A stretch of DNA of 35,326 nt. Source: an uncultured Prevotella sp. (GTDB taxonomy: Bacteria; Bacteroidota; Bacteroidia; Bacteroidales; Bacteroidaceae). The number at the start of each line of letters is the position of its first letter. Position 1 is the stretch's first letter. The stretch is taken from assembly GCA_947169685.1 (NCBI GenBank), contig CAMVQS010000025.1, positions 1 to 35,326 of the forward strand, written 5' to 3'. This document shows positions 7,972 to 14,151 of the stretch, piece by piece. The notes under the pieces were generated by a model. It was not told the origin of the DNA. It saw only the letters and a program-made list of their open reading frames with translations, and searched no databases. Both the position numbers and the translations under genes were made by a program.

Positions 7972-9171
7972 ATGAAATCATCGTTTAAGTTATTAGTTAT
8001 ATTATCGTTAGTGGTTTTTACATCAGAAACCGTGTCTGCACAACGCAGGCACGGCTTCACTGGTGCTTCCCTGTCGCTGGCTGAAGCTTACCGTGACTAT
8101 TGGTTTACGGGTGTCAGCGTCAACCAGTGGCAAGTGGCTGCCGACCCTACTGGTACCAACGAATACGACGTAACAGGCTTTGTCAGTAACGACCAGACAA
8201 AGGACTGGCCCTTAATTACGGGAAACTTCAACTGGGTGGTGGCTGAGAACTGCATGAAGTGTGAGGTCATTCACCCCAAGGAGGGCGTCTATGACTTCAC
8301 CCTTGCTGACCAGTTTGTCAATAAGGCAAAGGCTGCCGGCATGAAGGTGCTGGGACATGCACTCATCTGGCATTCGCAGTGTGCCCCTTGGTTCCACTAC
8401 GATGAAAACGGCAATTTGGTGTCGCCGGAGGTATTGAAGAAGCGTATGCGTGAGCATATCTTCACCATCATGAGTCACTTTAAGGGACGCGTGGATGCTT
8501 GGGATGTAGTCAACGAGGCCTTCGAGGATGACGGTTCACCGAGACAGAGTCTGTTCTACCAGATTCTCGGCACCGACTATATCCCCCTGGCCTTTCAGTA
8601 TGCCCACGAAGCAGACCCTTCTGCAGAACTTTATTATAATGACTTTTCCATGAACAAACCCACGAAAGTGGAGGGAGTGGTCCGTTTCTTCCGTCCGCTG
8701 ATACAGCAGGGTTTGACTGTCCATGCCATTGGTATGCAGGGACACATCATCCTGGAGGACAATGTCGATAACCAGGTTATCAAGCAATATGAGCACTCCA
8801 TTGCTACCATTGCGTCGTTAGGTATCCCCACGGCGTTCACCGAACTTGACCTCTCTGTGCTGCCCAACCCCTATGGCTTCTCAGGCGCAAATATAAGCGA
8901 CAACTTTGCCTATCGCCCCGAGATGGATCCCTATAAGAACGGTCTGACACGCGACCACGAGGCAAAGATTGATGCCTTCTGGGTAGATTTCTATCAGATG
9001 TTGCTGCGGCACCATAGGGACATTCAGCGCGTCAGCTATTGGTGTTTGAACGATGCCAACTCCTGGCGTAACGACTTCCCCATCAAGGGACGCTCTGACT
9101 ATGCCACGCTGTTCGACCGTCAGAATCAGCGCAAGCCTTTTGTTGACAAACTTATTAAATTAGTACAATAA
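7972..9171 (+). CDS. xynA: Endo-1,4-beta-xylanase, GH10
   Basis: Cleaves internal beta-1,4 bonds in xylan and longer xylo-oligosaccharides. The signal peptide covers about residues 1-23 (cut near VSA|Q), with no lipobox, so a periplasmic or secreted enzyme is expected. A single GH10 domain follows: the family motifs NCMKCE (93-98) and HALIWHSQ (129-136), the acid/base E182 in WDVVNEAF, and the nucleophile E291 in TELDLSVLP. There is no carbohydrate-binding module, which suits a periplasmic enzyme acting on imported fragments. It is the middle gene of the symporter-GH10-GH43 unit, with 4 nt before and 1 nt after. The symbol follows the Prevotella bryantii xynA/xynB arrangement as I recall it. 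Confidence 0.96.
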   Translation: MKSSFKLLVILSLVVFTSETVSAQRRHGFTGASLSLAEAYRDYWFTGVSVNQWQVAADPTGTNEYDVTGFVSNDQTKDWPLITGNFNWVVAENCMKCEVIHPKEGVYDFTLADQFVNKAKAAGMKVLGHALIWHSQCAPWFHYDENGNLVSPEVLKKRMREHIFTIMSHFKGRVDAWDVVNEAFEDDGSPRQSLFYQILGTDYIPLAFQYAHEADPSAELYYNDFSMNKPTKVEGVVRFFRPLIQQGLTVHAIGMQGHIILEDNVDNQVIKQYEHSIATIASLGIPTAFTELDLSVLPNPYGFSGANISDNFAYRPEMDPYKNGLTRDHEAKIDAFWVDFYQMLLRHHRDIQRVSYWCLNDANSWRNDFPIKGRSDYATLFDRQNQRKPFVDKLIKLVQ

Positions 9172-9172
9172 T

Positions 9173-10204
9173 ATGAAACCACGTTATCTTTTCCCGAGTG
9201 ATTTTATGGCTGACCCCTCAGCCAATGTGTTTAACGGACGACTGTACGTCTATCCCTCTCACGACTGGGATGCTGGCGAATGTTTTGACGATGACGGCGG
9301 CCACTTTCAGATGAAGGACTACCATGTGCTGTCGTGGGATGACGTCGAGAATGGCGATGTTACCGACCATGGTGTTATTCTCGACGTGAAGGATGTGCCC
9401 TGGGCTGAGAAGCAGATGTGGGACAACGATGTCGTAGAGAAGGACGGCAAGTATTTCCTTATCTTCTCTGCCAAAGGCTACGACGGTGTGTTCCGTCTGG
9501 GTGTGGCAGTAGCCGACAAACCCGAAGGTCCGTTCATCCCAGAGAAGTTCCCCATCCGCGGCTCGTTCTCCATCGATCCGTGCGTCTTCAAGGACGATGA
9601 CGGTCAGATTTATTGCTACTTTGGTGGACTGTGGGGCGGTCAGCTACAGTGGAGCCGTTCACTCTATCATGGCTATGCTGCCATTCCCGGCAAGTATGGC
9701 GACGACAACGGCCTCATCGACCTGGGTCCTGCACCCGACCACAAGACACAGCTCTTTGCCAAGCCCGATGCCCCCGCACTGCCCAGTAACGTGGTTCGCA
9801 TGACTGACGACGTGAAGCAGTTTGCCGAAGCTCCGCGTCCCGTCATCATCCTCGACAAGGACGGACAGCCCTTGAAGGCTGGTGATCCCCATCGTTTCTT
9901 CGAGGCATCGTGGATGCATAAGTATAACGGCAAGTACTACTTCTCCTATTCTACCGGTGACAGCCACTTCCTGTGCTACGCCACTGGTGACAACCCCTAC
10001 GGCCCGTTCACCTATCAGGGTGTCATTCTCGACCCCGTCGTAGGCTGGACCACCCACCACAGCATCGTGGAGTACAAGGGACAGTGGTATCTGTTCTATC
10101 ATGACTGCGTACCCTCAAACGACATCACACATCTGCGTTCACTGAAGGTACAGCGCCTGTTCTACAACGAGGACGGTACCATCCAAAAGGTTGTGAATGA
10201 ATAA
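9173..10204 (+). CDS. xynB: GH43 exo-xylanase/beta-xylosidase (cytoplasmic)
   Basis: Five-bladed propeller hydrolase that would release xylose (or arabinose) from xylo-oligosaccharides inside the cell. The three catalytic carboxylates are visible: general base D14 in MADPSANVF, pKa modulator D135 in SIDPCVF, and general acid E244 in RFFEASWM. There is no signal peptide, the 343-residue length is normal for a single-domain member, and no C-terminal beta-sandwich is present. The ATG starts 1 nt after the GH10 stop. The last codons overlap the start of the downstream sigma factor gene by 8 nt. Arabinofuranosidase activity is an alternative, since GH43 specificity cannot be read from motifs alone. 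Confidence 0.93.
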   Translation: MKPRYLFPSDFMADPSANVFNGRLYVYPSHDWDAGECFDDDGGHFQMKDYHVLSWDDVENGDVTDHGVILDVKDVPWAEKQMWDNDVVEKDGKYFLIFSAKGYDGVFRLGVAVADKPEGPFIPEKFPIRGSFSIDPCVFKDDDGQIYCYFGGLWGGQLQWSRSLYHGYAAIPGKYGDDNGLIDLGPAPDHKTQLFAKPDAPALPSNVVRMTDDVKQFAEAPRPVIILDKDGQPLKAGDPHRFFEASWMHKYNGKYYFSYSTGDSHFLCYATGDNPYGPFTYQGVILDPVVGWTTHHSIVEYKGQWYLFYHDCVPSNDITHLRSLKVQRLFYNEDGTIQKVVNE

Positions 10205-10700
10205 TTCTCTGACCATAGCAGACTACTATGCCCTGCACCGTGATGAAATCGTCAGTTTCATCGCACAGCGCATAGGTGATGATAACACTGCACAAGACCT
10301 TGTGCAGGACATCTTCCTACGTCTGCTACGGTCAGACAAACTCATCAGCGACATCACGTTACCCGCCTTGGTGTTTACCATGGCGCGTAACGCGGTGGCT
10401 GACTGGTTCCGTCGCCGACGTATTCTTGAGGAGTACGAACATTATATTATAGGTACAAGTACAGACCGCGAATCCATGGATTCTATTATTTCTGCCCGTG
10501 AGCTCATGGAACGCATGGAGCATACACTGGCCCGCCTGGCACCAGAATGTCGTGATGCCTACCGCCTCCATATCTACGGCGGTATGCAGGTTAGCCAAAT
10601 AGCAGAAGAAACCCATCAGTCATACCGTTCCATCGAGTACCGTATCGGCCTTGCCCGCCGAGCCGTCCGCCAGTCCTTACGCAAAGCGGTAAACGCCTAA
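10197..10700 (+). CDS. RNA polymerase sigma-70 factor, ECF subfamily
   Basis: A 167-residue ECF sigma factor with only regions 2 and 4. Region 2 runs about 8-78, with QDLVQDIFLRLLRSD as the core-binding part and MARNAVADWFRRRR at the promoter-melting end. Region 4 runs about 110-163, with a helix-turn-helix in GMQVSQIAEETHQSYRSIEYRIGLAR. The ATG lies inside the last codons of the GH43 gene (8-nt overlap), so it is probably transcribed and translated with the xylan operon. No FecR-type anti-sigma factor follows; the next gene encodes a small secreted protein. Its target promoters are unknown. Confidence 0.93.
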   Translation: MNNSLTIADYYALHRDEIVSFIAQRIGDDNTAQDLVQDIFLRLLRSDKLISDITLPALVFTMARNAVADWFRRRRILEEYEHYIIGTSTDRESMDSIISARELMERMEHTLARLAPECRDAYRLHIYGGMQVSQIAEETHQSYRSIEYRIGLARRAVRQSLRKAVNA

Positions 10701-10723
10701 CTGGGCAGAAATCCCCCCTTAAG

Positions 10724-10759
10724 TTTAGGGAAAAACCATCATCACTTTAGGGATAAACC
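10724..10759 (+). repeat. Two 14-nt direct repeats with 22-nt period upstream of the 10784 promoter
   Basis: TTTAGGGAAAAACC (10724-10737) and TTTAGGGATAAACC (10746-10759) differ at one base and are spaced 22 nt start to start, two helical turns, so both face the same side of DNA. The second copy abuts the -33 element at 10760. This is the arrangement of a tandem activator site. Alternatively one copy is the -35 recognised by the adjacent ECF sigma factor. Confidence 0.6.
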
Positions 10760-10791
10760 TTTGTTTTTGGTTCGAAAATGCCTTACCTTTG
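10760..10791 (+). promoter_or_regulatory. Promoter of the small secreted His/Asn-rich protein gene
   Basis: TTTG at 10760-10763, a 20-nt spacer, and TACCTTTG at 10784-10791: a full match to the Bacteroidota housekeeping promoter. Transcription would begin near 10797, so the ATG at 10789 cannot be used. This supports the start at 10840. Confidence 0.85.
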
Positions 10792-10839
10792 CCGATGAAA
10801 AAGATAAGTAACATGTCGAACAATTTAAAACTTACGACT

Positions 10840-11430
10840 ATGAAGAAGATGATGATGATCATGGCAATGATGGTAACGATAGCTACCCATGCCGCAGCAA
10901 TGTCATACAACGAGGCAAGAACCGAAGCCCTGTTCCTGACTGATAAGATGGCCTACGAGCTCAACCTGACCAACGAGCAGTACGAGGCAGTGTATGAAAT
11001 CAATCTCGACTACCTGATGGGGCTGTCGCGCCACGACATCTTTGGCAGTGACTGGACATTCCGCAACAACCGTCTGCGTCACGTGCTCACCAGCTGGCAG
11101 TATGACCGCTACATGGCCGCCAACTACTTCTATCGTCCGGTGAGCTGGAGCAACAACAGCTGGCGTTTCAACATCTACAACCGCTATACGGATCGCAACC
11201 ACTTCTATCGTCCGCGTCCGAATGCCGTTGCGCATCACAATATGCACACCCCAGCAAGGCCGTATAACGATACTCATGTCACAATGAATCACGGTACTAC
11301 TAATCATGGAACTGTGAATCATGGCACTCCTACTCGTCCGACGAACCATGGAACGACCACGTCGCCCACTCGTCCGAATACTACGCATACAACGCACACA
11401 TCAACGAGCCACAACAGCTGGCGCAGATGA
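10840..11430 (+). CDS. Small secreted protein with low-complexity His/Asn/Thr-rich tail, unknown function
   Basis: I do not recognise a named family. The start at 10840 gives a clean signal peptide (Met-rich, cut near HAAA|MS). An earlier ATG at 10789 overlaps the -7 element and is rejected. The mature N-terminus (EARTEALFLTDKMAYELNLTNEQYEAVYEINLDY, split here as EARTEALFLTDKMAYELN and LTNEQYEAVYEINLDY) looks like two amphipathic helices of the Spy/CpxP or DUF4890 kind. An aromatic-rich middle follows (about 70-110), then a tail of NHGT repeats and Thr/Pro/His. The total is 196 residues. As I recall, similar proteins sit beside ECF sigma genes in other Prevotella, so it may be the target or sensor of the sigma factor. 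A strong terminator follows. Confidence 0.75.
   Translation: MKKMMMIMAMMVTIATHAAAMSYNEARTEALFLTDKMAYELNLTNEQYEAVYEINLDYLMGLSRHDIFGSDWTFRNNRLRHVLTSWQYDRYMAANYFYRPVSWSNNSWRFNIYNRYTDRNHFYRPRPNAVAHHNMHTPARPYNDTHVTMNHGTTNHGTVNHGTPTRPTNHGTTTSPTRPNTTHTTHTSTSHNSWRR
11284..11352 (+). repeat. Degenerate tandem repeat coding for NHGT units
   Basis: Several AATCA(C/T)GG(T/A)AC(T/A) units encode Asn-His-Gly-Thr with intervening Thr/Pro residues. The repeats are codon-degenerate, so repetition is kept at protein level. His-rich tails of this sort can bind metal or pack on the cell surface, but nothing here proves that. Confidence 0.65.
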
Positions 11431-11447
11431 CTACATATCATTCCATC

Positions 11448-11473
11448 AAAGAGGGGCTTCGGCTCCTCTTTTT
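11448..11473 (+). terminator. Intrinsic terminator after the small secreted protein gene
   Basis: A 10-bp stem (11448-11457 with 11462-11471, one G-T pair) is closed by a C(TTCG)G tetraloop and followed by a T-run. It starts 18 nt after the stop codon. This is the best-formed terminator in the window. Confidence 0.92.
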
Positions 11474-11528
11474 GTCATTTTAGGCACGAAATATTTGATT
11501 ATCGGCAATAGTTATTGACAATTATTTC

Positions 11529-11557
11529 GTACCTTTGAGACTTTGTCTCGAAGGTAC
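11529..11557. repeat. 13-bp inverted repeat overlapping a promoter -7 element
   Basis: The left arm 11529-11541 and right arm 11545-11557 pair over 13 bp (one G-T) around a TTT loop. The left arm contains TACCTTTG (11530-11537), a -7 match. It may act as an operator on DNA, or as a hairpin if transcription enters from upstream. Confidence 0.7.
11530..11537 (+). promoter_or_regulatory. Upstream candidate promoter (P1) of the DUF1460 gene
   Basis: TACCTTTG, inside the 11-nt string TCGTACCTTTG that recurs exactly at the downstream promoter (11615-11625). No good -33 element is present at the right distance, so P1 is weaker than P2 or needs an activator. Confidence 0.5.
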
Positions 11558-11566
11558 TTCCGTTCG

Positions 11567-11604
11567 AAAATACAAAAGAAAAACAGGTTTTTCTTTTGTA
11601 TTTT
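11567..11604. repeat. 17-bp perfect inverted repeat between tandem promoters
   Basis: Arms 11567-11583 and 11588-11604 are perfect reverse complements around the loop CAGG. The A-rich left arm and T-rich right arm resemble a terminator, which would stop RNA begun at P1 after about 60 nt. The right arm also contains the TTTG -33 element (11595-11598) of the downstream promoter P2, so a protein bound here would affect P2. Confidence 0.85.
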
Positions 11605-11625
11605 GCTCACTTAATCGTACCTTTG
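11595..11625 (+). promoter_or_regulatory. Promoter (P2) of the DUF1460 lipoprotein gene
   Basis: TTTG (11595-11598), a 19-nt spacer and TACCTTTG (11618-11625) form a full Bacteroidota promoter. The start site would be near 11631, about 15 nt before the ATG at 11647. This makes the upstream TTG at 11596 impossible as a start on this transcript. Confidence 0.85.
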
Positions 11626-11646
11626 CCAGCAAAAATTAAATGTGGT

Positions 11647-12564
11647 ATGTATTGTAAGGCTAAAATATTATGCATCATCGCCAGTTGTTGGCTACTGGCC
11701 GCAGGCTGTTCGACCAACGAAGTAAAGGCTGCCGAGAAAGTAGAGCCGGTAAAAGAGAAAAAGGTGGAATATGACCAGGCGGACAGCGCGTTAGTGGTGA
11801 AACTATTACGCGATGCAAAAACAAAACGCGGCCAGGAGAACAGGATTTTCTATTTTGGCAAACAGTTTCTGGGACTTCCCTACGTAGGACACACATTAGA
11901 GTTGGGTGATGAGGAGCACCTCATTGTCAACCTACATGAACTGGATTGTACTACGTTCGTAGAAACGGTGCTCGCCTTGTCGCTGTGTGATAAGCTGAAC
12001 AAGAGGACCTTTACTGACTTCTGCAACCAGCTTAGGAAGATACGTTTCCGTAACGGAGAGATGACCGACTACACCTCACGCCTACATTACTTCACTTGGT
12101 GGGCAGAGGACAACGAACGGCTTGGACTTGTGGAAGATATCTGCCCTAAAGTGGCTCCTTGGGGTCCTTACACAGCGGTACAGACAGTACACATCAATTA
12201 CATGTCAACTCACCCAACAGCCTATAAACAACTGAAGAACCATCCAGACTTCGTGCCTGTCATTAAACAGCTTGAGGATGAGACGGACGGACGTAAATTT
12301 CGATATATCCCCAAGAAAAACCTATCGTGGAAGCAGAGCTCTTCGTTGGGTATGGTACAGGACGGTGACATCGTTGCCATGCTGACCGACAGCGACGGAC
12401 TGGATACGCGTCATATCGGCATTGCCTTTTGGAAAGACGGACGACTCCACCTTATGCACGCTTCAAGTCTCTACAAGAAGGTGCTGATGAGTAAAGAGAC
12501 ATTCTACGAGTATGAGGCGAAACAGCCCAAGCACACGGGCATTAGGGTATGGAGGATGAAATAA
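11647..12564 (+). CDS. DUF1460 lipoprotein, NlpC/P60-like amidase
   Basis: A cysteine-hydrolase-type protein of the DUF1460 family, whose members have an NlpC/P60-like fold and are thought to act on cell-wall peptides or similar amides. The start at 11647 gives a lipoprotein signal ending LAAG|C21. The catalytic cysteine is C101 (ELDCTTFVET). H256 (DTRHIGIAF) and H271 (LMHASS) are the likely catalytic histidine and supporting residue. GLPYVGHTLE (76-85) is a family landmark. The length (305) is normal. It is monocistronic, with two inverted repeats over its promoters and no clear terminator after it. Confidence 0.9.
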   Translation: MYCKAKILCIIASCWLLAAGCSTNEVKAAEKVEPVKEKKVEYDQADSALVVKLLRDAKTKRGQENRIFYFGKQFLGLPYVGHTLELGDEEHLIVNLHELDCTTFVETVLALSLCDKLNKRTFTDFCNQLRKIRFRNGEMTDYTSRLHYFTWWAEDNERLGLVEDICPKVAPWGPYTAVQTVHINYMSTHPTAYKQLKNHPDFVPVIKQLEDETDGRKFRYIPKKNLSWKQSSSLGMVQDGDIVAMLTDSDGLDTRHIGIAFWKDGRLHLMHASSLYKKVLMSKETFYEYEAKQPKHTGIRVWRMK

Positions 12565-12620
12565 TGTCTGCACACTCGGCAAGAAAAAACGATAAAAATA
12601 CAAAAAAATGAAAATATATT

Positions 12621-12635
12621 CCCTTGTTACAAGGG
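12621..12635. promoter_or_regulatory. 15-nt perfect palindrome upstream of the GH3 -7 element
   Basis: CCCTTGT-T-ACAAGGG is a perfect 7+1+7 inverted repeat ending 7 nt before the -7 element of the GH3-family gene, in the promoter spacer. It is a good candidate operator for a dimeric repressor. No adjacent regulator gene indicates which. Confidence 0.55.
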
Positions 12636-12642
12636 TTTTGCG

Positions 12643-12650
12643 TACTTTTG
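12643..12650 (+). promoter_or_regulatory. -7 element of the GH3-family gene promoter
   Basis: TACTTTTG lies only 7 nt before the ATG at 12658. In Bacteroidota transcription starts about 4-8 nt after this element, so the mRNA is probably leaderless or nearly so. Confidence 0.75.
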
Positions 12651-12657
12651 CAGTCAA

Positions 12658-14151
12658 ATGAGTATAACTAGCATCGTAAGGAAGGTCTTTGAGAAGCGAC
12701 AGCGTGAACTGGAGAGGCATCAGACCGAAGGAGAGCAGCTGCAGCGGCAGGTGCTTTCACGTCTTTTGCAGCAAGCAAAAGACACAGAATATGGCCGTAA
12801 CCATCTTTTCGGGCAGGCCAGAAACTACGAGGACTTTGCAAGAAACATACCAGTCAACACGTATGAAGAACTAAAGAATGACATTGACCGTATGCGTCAT
12901 GGAGAACGTGACGTACTATGGCCGGGTCGTGTGAAATGGTACGCCAAGTCAAGTGGTACAACTAACGACAAGTCAAAATTTATCCCTGTCAGCAATGAGG
13001 GCTTGCAGAAGATACACTATGCTGGCGGCTACGACTCTGTAGCCCTTTATCTGCGTAACAATCCCAAGTCACGCTTATTTGACGGACGAGCACTGATTCT
13101 GGGTGGCAGTCATGCCCCTAACTATAACCTGCCAGACTCACTAGTAGGTGACTTGTCGGCTATCTTAATAGAGAATATCAATCCATTGGCCAATATGGTA
13201 CGAGTGCCCAAGAAGAAGACAGCTCTGCTCAGTGACTTTGAGACCAAGCGTGACCGTATAGCTCGTGAGGCGCTACATAAAAACGTTACCAACATTTCGG
13301 GAGTGCCGTCATGGATGCTTTCTGTGCTGAACCGTGTGATGGAGATTTCTGGCAAGACTCATCTGGAAGAAGTGTGGCCTAATCTTGAAGTGTTCTTCCA
13401 CGGAGGTGTGGCTTTCACGCCTTACCGTAAACAGTATGAGCAACTCATTACCTCGCCCCTTATGCACTACATGGAGACATACAACGCCAGTGAGGGTTTC
13501 TTCGGCATCCAGGATGACCCTGCCGACAAATCGATGCTCCTGATGCTTGACTATGGTGTCTTCTATGAGTTCATGGAGATGGGAACCGAACAGGTAATCC
13601 CTCTATGGGCCGTGGAGAAAGACAAAAACTACGCCATGATTATCTCCACGTCGTGCGGATTGTGGCGTTACATGATTGGCGACACGATTCGCTTCACCTC
13701 GACCAATCCTTATAAGTTTGTGATAACAGGACGCACCAAAAGTTTTATCAACGCCTTTGGCGAGGAACTAATCGTGGATAATGCGGAGCAAGGATTGGCT
13801 TATGCTTGTCAAGAGACAGGGGCAGAGGTGCTGGAATATACGGCAGCTCCAGTCTTTATGGATGCCCATGCCAAGTGTCGTCATCAATGGCTGATTGAGT
13901 TCTCCAAGTCACCAAATGACCTGGCACAGTTTGCCAGTCTGCTAGACCACAAACTACAAGAGATTAACAGCGACTATGAGGCGAAGCGCTATAAGGATAT
14001 CACCCTGCAACCCTTGGAACTGATTGAGGCCCGTCCTGGACTTTTCAATGACTGGATGCGTCAGCGTGGCAAGCTGGGTGGACAGAATAAGGTACCACGC
14101 CTAAGTAATTCGCGTGAGCATATAGAACAATTATTGATGTTAAACAAATGA
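12658..14151 (+). CDS. GH3 auxin-responsive-promoter-family acyl-adenylating protein
   Basis: Member of the adenylate-forming superfamily related to plant GH3 acyl-amido synthetases, which join an acyl-AMP to an amino acid. Nucleotide-binding motifs are in order: SSGTT (98-102), YNASEG (275-280), YMIGDTIRF (338-346), and GRTKSFINAFGEE (358-370). The 497-residue length is normal. The bacterial substrate is unknown. It is not a glycoside hydrolase: the name GH3 is shared by accident. Its stop overlaps the start of the Ig-like lipoprotein by 4 nt (ATGA), suggesting the two are made together. Confidence 0.93.
   Translation: MSITSIVRKVFEKRQRELERHQTEGEQLQRQVLSRLLQQAKDTEYGRNHLFGQARNYEDFARNIPVNTYEELKNDIDRMRHGERDVLWPGRVKWYAKSSGTTNDKSKFIPVSNEGLQKIHYAGGYDSVALYLRNNPKSRLFDGRALILGGSHAPNYNLPDSLVGDLSAILIENINPLANMVRVPKKKTALLSDFETKRDRIAREALHKNVTNISGVPSWMLSVLNRVMEISGKTHLEEVWPNLEVFFHGGVAFTPYRKQYEQLITSPLMHYMETYNASEGFFGIQDDPADKSMLLMLDYGVFYEFMEMGTEQVIPLWAVEKDKNYAMIISTSCGLWRYMIGDTIRFTSTNPYKFVITGRTKSFINAFGEELIVDNAEQGLAYACQETGAEVLEYTAAPVFMDAHAKCRHQWLIEFSKSPNDLAQFASLLDHKLQEINSDYEAKRYKDITLQPLELIEARPGLFNDWMRQRGKLGGQNKVPRLSNSREHIEQLLMLNK

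Noticed and set aside
10789..10839. Earlier ATG codons for the small secreted protein
   Set aside because: The ATG at 10789 overlaps the -7 element and would not be in the mRNA, and the signal peptide begins cleanly at 10840.
11596..11646. Earlier TTG start for the DUF1460 protein
   Set aside because: It lies upstream of the expected transcript start of the P2 promoter, and the lipoprotein signal is proper only from 11647.
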